A stretch of DNA of 64,000 bases, taken from NCBI GenBank assembly GCA_958295925.1, contig OY282384.1, positions 579,546 to 643,545 on the forward strand, read 5' to 3'. Shown here in pieces: positions 7,748 to 16,535 of this stretch. The position numbers and the translations under genes are program-made. Position 1 is the first letter of the stretch. Each line of letters opens with the position of its first letter. Below the pieces are notes generated by a model that saw only the letters and a program-made list of their open reading frames with translations, searched no databases and was not told where the DNA came from. Source of the stretch: an uncultured Acidimicrobiales bacterium. Its GTDB lineage: Bacteria > Actinomycetota > Acidimicrobiia > Acidimicrobiales > CATQHL01.

Positions 7748-10072
7748 ATGATACGCGACACCGCCACTGAATACAGCGCCGCCCAGGACTGGGAAACCAG
7801 CGACCCCACGACTGAGACGGACACCGACACGGACGCCGACACGGACGAGAACGAAGGCGAGAACGAAGGCGAGGACGAAGCGGAAACAGAAGGCGGCCAA
7901 GCCAAGTCAATGCTCGACTGGATGGCGGACGCGGACAACGCGGACGCGATGATCGCCATCGTCGACGCCGTCCTGGAACGACAAGAGAAGCGGAAGTTGG
8001 GGTGGGCCGCCGAAGCCGCCGAGCAATCAAACTACCCCGAGACCGCCGCAATGGCCGACCAGGCCCTGGCCCACGGCTTGGACCAGGAGGCCTGCCGGGA
8101 ATACCTGACCGGCGCCGTCGAAAGCGACCACGTCGACCCGGCAGCCCGGGAACGGCTCACCTACCTCACCGACCCGGGCCGACAACTCGACGCCGCCGAA
8201 TTGAGAGAACTGGACCAGCGACTCGGCGAAGCCTACGACCTGCTCTCCGAAAGGCTGTACAAACTGGAAACGGGACGAGGCGAAGGCGCCGAGGCCGCCC
8301 AGCAGGCCCTGTTCGAATACTGCCACGAAATCCTGTACCAGCAATGCGCCGACTGGCCCCTCCCGTCAGTCGACCACCTGGACCCAGCCCAGAACGCCGC
8401 GCTGCAAGAATGCATCCGAAACCGCATCTGCGGCTGGCGGGCCGAAGCCGGCGCCAGCCCCGACGTCGAACAGCTGATTGAAACCGCCGAAGCGGTCAAG
8501 GAGTACGCCGCCGACCCGGCCGCATGCCCTGCCTGGTTCAACCCGGATACCACGACTCCCGTCAACATCGCCGCCAGCGGCGAAGACCCCCTGAACTTCC
8601 GAGCCAACGCAATAATGGAAGACCGGACCGAAGACGAAACCGAACACAACTTCCGCCTGCCCAACGGCTTCCGCGGCAACTGGGTCCATCCCCGGCCCAT
8701 CGACCTGACCCAAACCCCGGAGGAAATCGGCCACCGGCTGCAGGCAGACTTCGACCGCACCGAAGCGGTACTCGACAGAGACCTAGCAGGAAACGGCTCC
8801 GCCATCTGGTTCGCCAAGAAGCTGCTGCTCTGCTACGTCAACCCCAACCTCATGGACAAACTGAATCACTTCGAGCCCAACGACGACGATTGCTACGAAG
8901 ACGGCGGGTGGAACATGGAAGAGAAGGGACGGGAAAAGATAATCCTGAAGGAACCGACCAACCCGGCCGAACCCAACGAAACCGCCACCAGCCAGGACCA
9001 CCGGGAAATCAGCTACGCCCGCGCCGTCCGCGACAGCTTCATCGAGAAGGGCATCGTCGACGACGTCATCCACCGCCGGTGGGACGCCCTGGGCCACTCA
9101 CTGCCCCGCGCCGTCCTGGCCATCAACCGCCTGGACCAATACCTGACCACCTACGGCAGCATGACCGAGGCCGACACGGTCAGGGAACAGACAAGGGAAC
9201 AGACAAGGGAACAGAACGAAGAGAGTACGAAAGATACAAACGAGGGGCAAACCGGCGACCAGGCCGCGAACCGGTTCAGCCGGGACCAGCAGCCCGGCTG
9301 GAACCTCCCCGCCCTGGAGAACTTCAAGCGGATCCTGGCCCTGGCCCCGGCCAGCAGCGACGAAAGCGACACCGCCGCCCACCGAGCCCGCTGGCCGGAA
9401 GGGTACGACTACTGGGACGAGTCGACCGAACACCAGGAAGCGGCCCACCCCGAGACGGAGTTAGGCCGACTCATCGAACAATTATCGGAAATAGGCCGGA
9501 ACTATACCCAGGAGGAACTGACCAACCCCGAGACGGTGATCAACCAGCTGAAAGTAGCCTGGGGCATCGGCGCCGCCGCCGACCCAGACATCGACCTGGA
9601 CCACCCGCGACGGCCCATACTCCAAGAGCTGGGCGACGACCTGTACTTCGCCGGCATGCTGCTGGAAAGACTGCAGGAATACGACTTCGAGGCCGCCAAC
9701 GGCAAGTTCCGCCGCCAGCGCGAAAGGGAGATGGGCTGGCGCCTCCACGCCGCCACTGAGGGAGTAAGCGACCCGGAAGCCATCGCCGAGCTGACCGAAA
9801 CCTGGCAGGCCTGGACCCAGGAGCCCGGAGACCCGCAGCTCATCGGCCAAGCAAGCAACGACCTGGCCGCTCAGCTATATGAAATACTGGACGAAGACAC
9901 CAGGAACAACCTGGCGGAAGAGCCGAACGACGGCAACCCGGACTACAACATAGACTACAAGATAGACTACCACCGGCTGATGCTGCTGCACCGCATCTCC
10001 CAGCGACTCAGCCACGCCGACTGGCTCAGCCACATGCTGAACGCCGAGCGAAGAGTAACCGAGAACGCTTAG
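7748..10072 (+). CDS. Large GNWVHP-family protein, copy 2
   Basis: 774 residues. The start has only a weak CGAGG upstream. The N-terminus is a low-complexity acidic run built from 12-bp repeats (DTDADTDENEGENEG, encoded at 7817-7873). Then come the family blocks: a YLT-x-LTDPGRQLDAAELRELDQRL region (about 120-155), GNWVHPRPIDL (310-320), IWFAKKLLLCYVNPNLMDKL (about 355-374), a REQT tetrapeptide repeat near 480 and the C-terminal MLLHRISQRLSHADWL (745-760). No membrane segment. Close to the following gene; function unknown. Confidence 0.77.
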   Translation: MIRDTATEYSAAQDWETSDPTTETDTDTDADTDENEGENEGEDEAETEGGQAKSMLDWMADADNADAMIAIVDAVLERQEKRKLGWAAEAAEQSNYPETAAMADQALAHGLDQEACREYLTGAVESDHVDPAARERLTYLTDPGRQLDAAELRELDQRLGEAYDLLSERLYKLETGRGEGAEAAQQALFEYCHEILYQQCADWPLPSVDHLDPAQNAALQECIRNRICGWRAEAGASPDVEQLIETAEAVKEYAADPAACPAWFNPDTTTPVNIAASGEDPLNFRANAIMEDRTEDETEHNFRLPNGFRGNWVHPRPIDLTQTPEEIGHRLQADFDRTEAVLDRDLAGNGSAIWFAKKLLLCYVNPNLMDKLNHFEPNDDDCYEDGGWNMEEKGREKIILKEPTNPAEPNETATSQDHREISYARAVRDSFIEKGIVDDVIHRRWDALGHSLPRAVLAINRLDQYLTTYGSMTEADTVREQTREQTREQNEESTKDTNEGQTGDQAANRFSRDQQPGWNLPALENFKRILALAPASSDESDTAAHRARWPEGYDYWDESTEHQEAAHPETELGRLIEQLSEIGRNYTQEELTNPETVINQLKVAWGIGAAADPDIDLDHPRRPILQELGDDLYFAGMLLERLQEYDFEAANGKFRRQREREMGWRLHAATEGVSDPEAIAELTETWQAWTQEPGDPQLIGQASNDLAAQLYEILDEDTRNNLAEEPNDGNPDYNIDYKIDYHRLMLLHRISQRLSHADWLSHMLNAERRVTENA
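7817..7873 (+). repeat. In-frame degenerate 12-bp repeats (DTDA / NEGE)
   Basis: Units ACGGACACCGAC and ACGGACGCCGAC, followed by two copies of AACGAAGGCGAG. They encode an acidic tetrapeptide run at the N-terminus of the gene at 7748. Confidence 0.85.
9182..9215 (+). repeat. In-frame 12-bp repeat (REQT)
   Basis: AGGGAACAGACA twice, plus ten bases of a third copy, encoding REQTREQTREQ in the middle of the gene at 7748. The two sibling proteins lack this segment. Confidence 0.9.
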
Positions 10073-10148
10073 AGCGGGCGACAGACGACCAGGACCAGCA
10101 GCTAAAAGGAAGGCAGACCGAACAGCATCCCCACCGAGGAGGCCGCCA

Positions 10149-12464
10149 ATGCCAGGCAATGAGAACGAAATCGGAAGCTCCCGCCGCCGGGAGGAGGAAG
10201 ACGAGACCGCCAGCGTCGCCGTCACGGACCGAGCCGTCGCCAGCGACGTAACCCTGGACCCCCTGGAGCTGGTGGCCGAAGCCGCCCTGAACGACAAGAC
10301 AACCGAAGAAGGCAGGAACTTCGCCAACGGATTCGCGGAGATACTCACCAGAAGGCGGCAAGAAGAGGACAAGGCGGAATGCCACGAGTTCACGGAAAAA
10401 GCCCGAGCCGGAACCATCAAGTCAACCGATTGCAGAGACTACCTGACCGACCCCAACCGAGTGGGCCGGATGGACCCGACCGACGGAGAGCGGCTACGCC
10501 ACCTGACCCGCCCCGGCACCCAACTGGACGACGCCGAAATCCACGAATTGGACCAACGCCTCGCCAAGGCAGTAACCGTAGCCGGAGTTTCCCTGACCAG
10601 GTTAGCCCGCGAGGATAACTGGCAGGCCGCGCAAGACCACCTGGTCCAATACTCCCAGGAACTGCTCTACGAGCAATGCGGGAAGTGGCCGCCGGCGGAC
10701 ATCGAACACCTGAACCCCGCCCAGAACCAGGCGCTGCAGGAGTGCAGCAAAGACCGGATAAGCTACCCAGACCCGAAATGGACGATCTACGATTCCAGGA
10801 ACGAGCCCCGCTTAGGACTCCGCCTGACTGAAACGCTGAAGGCGGTAATGGAGTACGCCCAAGACCCCAGCCAGTGCCCAGCCTGGTTCAACCCGAGGCT
10901 AATGGAACCGGTCACGCTGGAACCCACCCAGCCAGGCGAAGCTGCCGCCAGTTTCACCACCACCACCCTGACGGAACTGGAAGCGGGGCTGACCCGGGAA
11001 GCGCTGGGCTTCGACCAGCCAATCACACCCGCCAGTGGAAACGAAAGTGAAAGGGAGCAACAAAGCACCGGCTTCCAAATTCCCACCGAGCTGGAATACG
11101 CCACAGCGCGAGAGCAATTCCCGCTGGGCTTCCAAGGCAATTGGGTGCATCCCAGGCCCATCGACCTGGCCGACAGCCCGGAGAACATCGGCGCCCAGAT
11201 CCGCGAGAACTTCCTGCTGACCCAGCAGGCCATCATCGGGTCGAAAGGAGAGAACCGGAGCAACGACTACAGCGAGCACGACGACAATAGAGTCCCGGCA
11301 GCCTGGTTCAGCAAAAAGCTCCTACTGGCCTACGTCGATCCCAGGCTGATGGACAAGTTTCCCCACTTCGACGCCGACGAGTTCACCTACGGCGAAAGCG
11401 GGTTCAACAACGAGGGGAACCCCTTCCAGAACCTGCTGGAAGGGACTGAGCGGAAGAACACCAACGAAGCCGCCAGCGGCCAGGACCACAGAGAGATAAC
11501 CTACGCCCGCGCCATACGCCACGCCCTGATCTTCCACGGCCTGGTCGACGACACAGCCACGCAGAACTGGACCGCCATGGGCCACTCTTTACCCCGGACG
11601 ATAACTGCCCTCAACCGACTAAGCGAATACCTACACCAATACGGCAGCGAAGACGACGCCGGAAAAGACGAAACCACGGAACACAGGACGGACAGCAGCC
11701 CCAGCTGGGAAGAAACCCCCTTGGAGACCTACAAGAGAATACTAGACTTAGCTCCCAAGCCGGCTGACGAAAGCAACACCAAAGAACACCGAGCCCGGTG
11801 GCCGTACGGACGCCCGGAATACCCCGAAACCGCAGAGGAGAGAGAAGCCGTTTATCCAGAGAACGACCTGGACCGACTGATCCAGGGACTCTTCGACGAA
11901 ATCGGCCCGCACTACACCGGCGAAGAACTGACCGACTACGAGTCCAACGAGAACCTGATACTCAACCACGGAGTAACCGCCGCGCCCCCGACCGCGGACC
12001 TGGACCATCCCCGAAAGACGCTGCTGCGGGAGATCGAACAGGACTTGGAAGACGCCGCCAAGCTGACCTCCTGGCTCAAAGAACCCGACTTCGACGCCGC
12101 CAACGGGAAGTTCCGCCGGGAACGACAACACCGAGCCCAGACCCTCCTACGGCAACGCGCCGCCAGCGGAGCATCAGAAGAGAGCCTGGACAACCTGGCG
12201 GAGTACCTGGAGGAATGGACCCGGGAACCCGGACACCCGAACGACACAACCAGCTGGGAGCAGGACGAAGCAGCCCAACTGCACCACCAGGCCATCCAGG
12301 ACCAACACCTGACCGAGCACGGAACCCCCGCCGACAACTACCAGGTTATAACCGGAACCGACGCCTACCGCGCCATGCTGCTACACCGCATCAGCCAACG
12401 AATCGCCCACGTCGACTACTTAAAGAAGGTCCTGGAAGCCGAAAGAGCGGCCAACGGCCAGTAG
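10149..12464 (+). CDS. Large GNWVHP-family protein, copy 3
   Basis: 771 residues, with CGAGGAGG just upstream of the ATG. The family blocks are all present: DYLTDPNRVGRMDPTDGERL then TRPGTQLDDAEIHELDQRL (about 97-138), GNWVHPRPIDL (330-340), AWFSKKLLLAYVDPRLMDKF (about 386-405), a PDFDAANGKFRRERQ stretch near 645 and MLLHRISQRIAHVDYL (743-758) at the C-terminus. Of the three copies this and 7748 are nearest to each other. It is acidic and soluble-looking. No recognised domain. Confidence 0.78.
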   Translation: MPGNENEIGSSRRREEEDETASVAVTDRAVASDVTLDPLELVAEAALNDKTTEEGRNFANGFAEILTRRRQEEDKAECHEFTEKARAGTIKSTDCRDYLTDPNRVGRMDPTDGERLRHLTRPGTQLDDAEIHELDQRLAKAVTVAGVSLTRLAREDNWQAAQDHLVQYSQELLYEQCGKWPPADIEHLNPAQNQALQECSKDRISYPDPKWTIYDSRNEPRLGLRLTETLKAVMEYAQDPSQCPAWFNPRLMEPVTLEPTQPGEAAASFTTTTLTELEAGLTREALGFDQPITPASGNESEREQQSTGFQIPTELEYATAREQFPLGFQGNWVHPRPIDLADSPENIGAQIRENFLLTQQAIIGSKGENRSNDYSEHDDNRVPAAWFSKKLLLAYVDPRLMDKFPHFDADEFTYGESGFNNEGNPFQNLLEGTERKNTNEAASGQDHREITYARAIRHALIFHGLVDDTATQNWTAMGHSLPRTITALNRLSEYLHQYGSEDDAGKDETTEHRTDSSPSWEETPLETYKRILDLAPKPADESNTKEHRARWPYGRPEYPETAEEREAVYPENDLDRLIQGLFDEIGPHYTGEELTDYESNENLILNHGVTAAPPTADLDHPRKTLLREIEQDLEDAAKLTSWLKEPDFDAANGKFRRERQHRAQTLLRQRAASGASEESLDNLAEYLEEWTREPGHPNDTTSWEQDEAAQLHHQAIQDQHLTEHGTPADNYQVITGTDAYRAMLLHRISQRIAHVDYLKKVLEAERAANGQ

Positions 12465-12496
12465 CCTCCCGGCACCCAACAGGCAACCCGACAAAC

Positions 12497-12502
12497 TATA
12501 AT
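12497..12502 (+). promoter_or_regulatory. Candidate -10 box placed for a leaderless start
   Basis: A perfect TATAAT lies seven bases before ATG 12509, so transcription would begin about at that ATG. I see no convincing -35. No Shine-Dalgarno precedes either this ATG or the one at 12674, which favours a leaderless reading. Confidence 0.3.
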
Positions 12503-12508
12503 GAGTGA

Positions 12509-12673
12509 ATGACAGAGCAAACAACCAGACGACGAAGCCAACTGGCCCGCGCCAAACAGCAAGCCCAAGCCGCCTAGCCCCACATCGCCCGCGACTACCC
12601 CGAACTCAACTGGACCTACCTGGCCCAGGAAGACGACAAAACAAAAGACCGCCCAGCCGCCCTCCCCGGCCAA
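12509..12673 (+). other. Amber-interrupted N-terminal extension of the methyltransferase gene
   Basis: In the frame of the methyltransferase, reading from ATG 12509 gives 22 codons, a TAG at 12575-12577, then 32 codons (beginning PHIARDYPELNWTYLAQED) running straight into the methyltransferase. Third positions in the stretch after TAG are mostly C or G, as in true genes here. Either the gene has lost its first part by a nonsense change, the TAG is read through, or this is a remnant of another small gene. Confidence 0.45.
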
Positions 12674-13360
12674 ATGCTGGCGACCGCCGACAGCGGCAAG
12701 TCGGTCCTGGCCCGAACGGACGCCATCAACTTGCTGCAGGCCCTCCCCGACGGCAGCATCGACTTATTACTCACCGACATCCCCTACGAGAACGTCGACA
12801 AGCCCACCGGCGGCCTCAGAATACTGGACAAGGAGCAGGCCAACCGCCTGGACTTCGACCTAATAGACTTCGCCCGCGAAGCCATGAGAGTCGCCAGGCA
12901 GAACATCGTCATCTTCTGCGGCAAGGAACAGATCAGCCCGCTCTACAGATTATTCGACGCGGAAGGGCTCACCACCAGGCTGCTGATCTGGGAAAAGACA
13001 AACCCCATGCCGATGAACTCCACCCACGTCTTCCTTTCCGGCATCGAAGCCGCGGTCTACGCCAGGAAGCCCTGGGCCGCCTTCAACAGCACCTACCGCA
13101 ATACAGTATTCCGCTACCCCAGCGGGAGCAGCCTGCGCCACCCCACCGAGAAGCCACAGGCTTTGTTCAAAGAGTTGATAACCCTACTCAGCAACCCCGG
13201 CGACCTGGTGTTGGACCCCTGCCTGGGCTCCGGGACGACCGCGACAGCCGCCCTGGCGACCAACCGGCGCTTCATCGCCGGCGACCACGACCAGGACTGC
13301 ATCGACACCAGCATCGGCCGCTTGCTGGCCGCCACCCAACAGCCCCGGCTGCTACTATAA
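12674..13360 (+). CDS. Orphan DNA methyltransferase (beta-class, N4-cytosine or N6-adenine)
   Basis: 228 residues from ATG 12674; the start is uncertain because no Shine-Dalgarno precedes it. Motif order is that of beta-class amino-methyltransferases: the catalytic TDIPYE (34-39, a DPPY variant) comes first, then RHPTEKPQALFKELI, then the S-adenosylmethionine motif DPCLGSGTT (181-189). It transfers a methyl group to an exocyclic amine of DNA. No cognate nuclease is adjacent, so it is probably a solitary regulator or self-protection enzyme. Target sequence unknown. See the upstream extension with an in-frame amber codon. Confidence 0.88.
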   Translation: MLATADSGKSVLARTDAINLLQALPDGSIDLLLTDIPYENVDKPTGGLRILDKEQANRLDFDLIDFAREAMRVARQNIVIFCGKEQISPLYRLFDAEGLTTRLLIWEKTNPMPMNSTHVFLSGIEAAVYARKPWAAFNSTYRNTVFRYPSGSSLRHPTEKPQALFKELITLLSNPGDLVLDPCLGSGTTATAALATNRRFIAGDHDQDCIDTSIGRLLAATQQPRLLL

Positions 13361-13383
13361 GAAAAAGCGGAGAGGAGAAAGAA

Positions 13384-13704
13384 ATGACCACCAGCGCCAA
13401 CCGGGAAGAAATCCGGATCCCCGACATCACGCAACCCACGGCCTACACCCAGGACGCCGCTACCCCAGGGAGGCGGGAACTCCGGTGGGGTCAGAATCGG
13501 CCGATGCTCCACGACCACGCCGAGCGCATCCTGACCGAGGCAGTGCGGACCACCTGGCTACGAGGGAACACCCACCTGGCGGTCACCGCCAGCGAGGACG
13601 AGACCGCAATGCGCCAAGCCCTCAAAAGATACGAAGCGACCCAGTGCGGCGAATGGCAGGGAGACACCTACCTGATCAACCTCACCTTCGAGGAGAAACC
13701 GTAA
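13384..13704 (+). CDS. Small GDxYxI-family protein, copy 2
   Basis: 106 residues, GAGAGGAG just upstream of ATG 13384. The C-terminal half, ETAMRQALKRYEATQCGEWQ followed by GDTYLINL, aligns with the proteins at 7200 and 17948. The N-terminal half is variable. No membrane segment and no catalytic motif are apparent. It follows the methyltransferase by 23 bases and is probably cotranscribed with it. Function unknown. Confidence 0.65.
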   Translation: MTTSANREEIRIPDITQPTAYTQDAATPGRRELRWGQNRPMLHDHAERILTEAVRTTWLRGNTHLAVTASEDETAMRQALKRYEATQCGEWQGDTYLINLTFEEKP

Positions 13705-13764
13705 CAGAGCGGCCGCCAGCCGAAGGAAGCCCCGAACAGCAGACATACAACATAGAAGAGAAGA

Positions 13765-14322
13765 ATGACTACCGCCACAGCAGGGCCCGCCATACCCGCC
13801 GAGGCCGAAAGAGACCTCCAGGAACAGGACAAATCCTTCTACCCCTACGGGTACATCAACTACTGGACGGAAGAGCGCCCCGGAGTCCGCGGCGGCGAGG
13901 TGACGGCCGTCCACTTCCACCAGCAGCCCAGCGAAATGGGCGCGCTGCCCAAAGACCAGCCGGCCGTCCTGACCCTGGAACACCGGACAGACAACCGCCA
14001 CATACCGGAACCGGGAGCCACCGGCGAGGCCACGATCCGCCTGGGCCTGGAACGGGGCAACCCCCGCTTGGTCCACGTCGGCTACCGGGTCATCGCCCGG
14101 GAGACCAGAGCTCCCCAACGGTGGGTGGGTTCGCCGCCAGCCAATAGCTACGTCAAGGAAACGGTAAAACTAAGCCTGGACATAAGAACCTTCCACGAAA
14201 TCCGCCACGGCTTCAACCAGGACCAAACCCGCGCCGTGGCCAGGGAGATCACCAATATCGACCGGGACTGGGGAATACACTTCTACCGGGAACGAACCGA
14301 ATACGATAACCAGACGGAATAG
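13765..14322 (+). CDS. Beta-rich paralog (VxFHxxxxEMxALxxxDxAxLTLE), copy 1
   Basis: 185 residues. ATG is preceded only by purine-rich AGAAGAGAAG. Shared blocks with the gene at 16532: QEQDKSFYPYGYINYW (about 18-33) against QKQDQAAYPGGYVFYQ, then VTAVHFHQQPSEMGALPKDQPAVLTLE against VSSILFHFHPTEMAALHPQDAALLTLE. The later part also aligns: KLSLDIRTFHE against KLLTLDVRAFEE, and DRDWGIHFYR against DRDQRIFVYR. Alternating hydrophobic residues suggest a beta sandwich. No signal peptide. Function unknown. Confidence 0.68.
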   Translation: MTTATAGPAIPAEAERDLQEQDKSFYPYGYINYWTEERPGVRGGEVTAVHFHQQPSEMGALPKDQPAVLTLEHRTDNRHIPEPGATGEATIRLGLERGNPRLVHVGYRVIARETRAPQRWVGSPPANSYVKETVKLSLDIRTFHEIRHGFNQDQTRAVAREITNIDRDWGIHFYRERTEYDNQTE

Positions 14323-14375
14323 CCCAACCCAGCCGGCCGGTTACCACCTCCCCCGGGAGGGAGTAAGATAACCAC

Positions 14376-14783
14376 ATGGAACAAGAGAAGAAGAACACCC
14401 AACCCGCTCCCGCCGAACTGCGGACCCTGGCCCTGGACACGCCGGCGTGCTGCCTTAACTTGAAGGAACTGGGCTGCCGAAAGCCGCTGCTGATCGAAGT
14501 CCCCACAGCGGCAGAGAACGCCCGCACCGCCAACATCCGCGTCACCGTGGAGACGCTAGATGCCCAAGGGAAAATAACCAGCACCCATTCAGCAAGCATC
14601 CCGGCCAACCAATGGCCGAGGCGGCAGGAACCACCCGCCGACAACTACTGGCCGGCCTTCCTGAAAGCGCTATCCAACGGCCCGGACCTGGACGAATACA
14701 GCGTCATCATCGCCCCCAGGAACCACCGCAAGGGCTACGGCGCCCTCCCCCTGGAAGCCTACCCGTTGGGCGAAACCAAATAG
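14376..14783 (+). CDS. Hypothetical protein, 135 residues
   Basis: ATG 14376 lies 12 bases after GGGAGGG; the Shine-Dalgarno is part of a near-palindrome CCTCCCCCGGGAGG that could occlude it in RNA. The protein has a ACCLNLKELGCRKP segment with three Cys (25-35) and a C-terminal SVIIAPRNHRKGYGALPLE. I find no relative inside the window and recognise no family. Confidence 0.55.
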   Translation: MEQEKKNTQPAPAELRTLALDTPACCLNLKELGCRKPLLIEVPTAAENARTANIRVTVETLDAQGKITSTHSASIPANQWPRRQEPPADNYWPAFLKALSNGPDLDEYSVIIAPRNHRKGYGALPLEAYPLGETK

Positions 14784-14818
14784 CCAGCCGACGGTAACAA
14801 CGCAACAAGCGAAGCGCG

Positions 14819-15115
14819 ATGAAAGAAGCCGCCAAACCCCACCCAGAGCAGCCGGCCTCACGCCGCCGGAAGGACTACGTCACCGCCGCCGTCACCGGCC
14901 TGGCCTGCCTGGCCGCCGGCGGACTGATGGTGGGAATGACCCAGGTGCTACACCAAGAAAAAGCCCCGCTCTTCGCGACAGTCACCTTCTACAGCTTCCA
15001 GGCAACGATAGGGCTGACCTGGCTGACCATCGCCGTCCTGGCCTTCCGAGGCCAATTGAACCGGGACGAGGAAAACCAAGCGCCAAATACTGAACCGAAG
15101 GAGAACGCCGGATGA
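14819..15115 (+). CDS. Small two-helix membrane protein 1
   Basis: 98 residues with two hydrophobic segments (about 21-43 and 51-74), a basic N-terminus and an acidic, polar tail. Its stop overlaps the next start as ATGA, so the two are translationally coupled. No Shine-Dalgarno is obvious. It is the first of four consecutive genes of the same size and topology. Function unknown. Confidence 0.62.
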   Translation: MKEAAKPHPEQPASRRRKDYVTAAVTGLACLAAGGLMVGMTQVLHQEKAPLFATVTFYSFQATIGLTWLTIAVLAFRGQLNRDEENQAPNTEPKENAG

Positions 15116-15375
15116 CCGCCGCCCTGACCAAGCAATACGACAAGCTGAACCCCAGGCAGCAGAAACAAGCCCTCTACGGCGCAGTGGCCGGAGTGGTCCT
15201 GGCCTGGGCCACCCTCATCAGCATCCTGGGCTTGATGCTGCATAGCGACGGCGTAGCCATCGAAAGAGTCATCCTCATCTGCAGCGTCATCGGCCTCGGC
15301 TGGTGGGCAATCGTGTTGACGGTGGTACAAAGCCGGCTGAAGGAAGAGAAGCAGGCCAGGCAGAGAGGCAAGTAG
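15112..15375 (+). CDS. Small two-helix membrane protein 2
   Basis: 87 residues with hydrophobic segments at about 22-43 and 52-73, and a basic C-terminus (SRLKEEKQARQRGK). The ATG overlaps the upstream stop, and GAAGGAG precedes it. The topology predicts both ends in the cytoplasm. Function unknown. Confidence 0.65.
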   Translation: MTAALTKQYDKLNPRQQKQALYGAVAGVVLAWATLISILGLMLHSDGVAIERVILICSVIGLGWWAIVLTVVQSRLKEEKQARQRGK

Positions 15376-15379
15376 GAAC

Positions 15380-15634
15380 ATGACGAACAATCAACGAAAC
15401 CGAAACCGCGCAGTCTACGCCGCCGTCAGCCTGGCCGCCATCGTCGGCGCTGCCACCGCCACAGCGGCCTACCTGACCCAGGACATAGACTTCCACTACG
15501 AAGGACTCACCTCCTACGCCATCATGGCCTGGAACGCAGCCGTCGGCGCAGCATGGACTATTACTATGCTCCTCATCATCGACCAGGAGCTGTCCAGGGA
15601 GAGAGACACCAAGGCAGGAGAAGTCAAACCATGA
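15380..15634 (+). CDS. Small two-helix membrane protein 3
   Basis: 84 residues with hydrophobic segments at about 11-32 and 45-66, separated by a short DIDFHYEGLTS loop. It starts five bases after the previous stop, and its own stop overlaps the next ATG. Same size and topology as its neighbours but little direct sequence identity. Function unknown. Confidence 0.65.
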   Translation: MTNNQRNRNRAVYAAVSLAAIVGAATATAAYLTQDIDFHYEGLTSYAIMAWNAAVGAAWTITMLLIIDQELSRERDTKAGEVKP

Positions 15635-15900
15635 AAAACGACACGGCCAACGAGACCAGCCCCAGCCGGTTGAAGGAAATCGCCACCTACGCCGCCGTAT
15701 TCCTAACCACCATGGTCCTAACGGCCACCATGACCATGGCCTGGCGAAACGAAGGCGGAATGACCCCACCGCTCTCCGCCACCATCGGCGCAGTCGGCTT
15801 CGCCACAATAGCAGGAGCTGCCTGCAGCATCAGCATCTGCTGCGCAAGCCAAGCGATACAACGGAAGCAGGCAGCCATCAGGAAGAGCGCCCAGGAATGA
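15631..15900 (+). CDS. Small two-helix membrane protein 4
   Basis: 89 residues from ATG 15631, which overlaps the upstream stop (ATGA). Hydrophobic segments lie at about 17-38 and 48-70; CSISICC falls at the end of the second. Its stop overlaps the ATG of the Cys-rich gene at 15897, so the whole 14819-17170 run is probably one translationally coupled operon. Confidence 0.65.
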   Translation: MKNDTANETSPSRLKEIATYAAVFLTTMVLTATMTMAWRNEGGMTPPLSATIGAVGFATIAGAACSISICCASQAIQRKQAAIRKSAQE

Positions 15901-16535
15901 CCCAACTTAACGTGGAAATAACCGAAGAGGCAAAGGCCCCACCCCAGTACCAGCACTACTGGCACCACCTGGGCCGCGCCGAACGCCAGGGCGCCGTCCG
16001 CCTGCCCGACGGACGAACCCAATACCCGAGCCAAGCCCCCGACCTCACCGCCCACAACAACCGGCGCCCCACCTACGTCATTACCCGTATGAGAGTATTG
16101 AGCGATAAGGAAGACCTCATCCGCTGCCTGCGCTGCGGCGCGGAAGAAAGAATACGCATCCAGCCCCAGCAGAGTCCCCTGGGCTACGAAGAATGGTGGA
16201 AACGAAAGAAGACCAACTACCCCTGCGCCGTAATCCACCTGGCCAGACGAACCAGGCTCCTAAGACGAAAGACGCCCACCCAGGCCCGCTGCGGCTATAC
16301 CATGCAGTGGATACTGGGCGGCAATGCCACCCCGCCGGCCGCCGGCTGGATACAGAGAGACACGAACGAACCGAGTGAGTGGCAGCATCCACCCAGCCAA
16401 GTTGATTGCATCGAGTGCCTCCAGGCAAGACAGATGAGCATTCCCTGGTTGAAGCGAATAATGGAAATCGGCAGCCTGCTGACACCCAGGGCCACACCGC
16501 AAGCCCAGCCACGAAGAGAAGAAGGAAAGAGATGA
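15897..16535 (+). CDS. Cys/His-rich zinc-knuckle-like paralog (seventh copy, dispersed)
   Basis: 212 residues. The ligand order is the same as in the 1-4.6 kb array: CLRC (77-80), YPCAVIHL (109-116, keeping the Cys and second His of the HPG motif), RCGY (131-134) and VDCIECL (169-175). It best matches the truncated gene at the left edge. Here the family member is coupled to membrane protein genes upstream and to a beta-rich paralog downstream, and the sibling at 3616 carries its own membrane domain. That hints that the knuckle proteins work at the membrane. This is inference. Confidence 0.72.
   Translation: MTQLNVEITEEAKAPPQYQHYWHHLGRAERQGAVRLPDGRTQYPSQAPDLTAHNNRRPTYVITRMRVLSDKEDLIRCLRCGAEERIRIQPQQSPLGYEEWWKRKKTNYPCAVIHLARRTRLLRRKTPTQARCGYTMQWILGGNATPPAAGWIQRDTNEPSEWQHPPSQVDCIECLQARQMSIPWLKRIMEIGSLLTPRATPQAQPRREEGKR

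Noticed and set aside
12505..13383. Long + strand frame upstream of and continuous with the gene at 13384
   Set aside because: It overlaps the methyltransferase in another frame and encodes Arg/Pro-rich shadow sequence; the real gene has its own ribosome site before ATG 13384.
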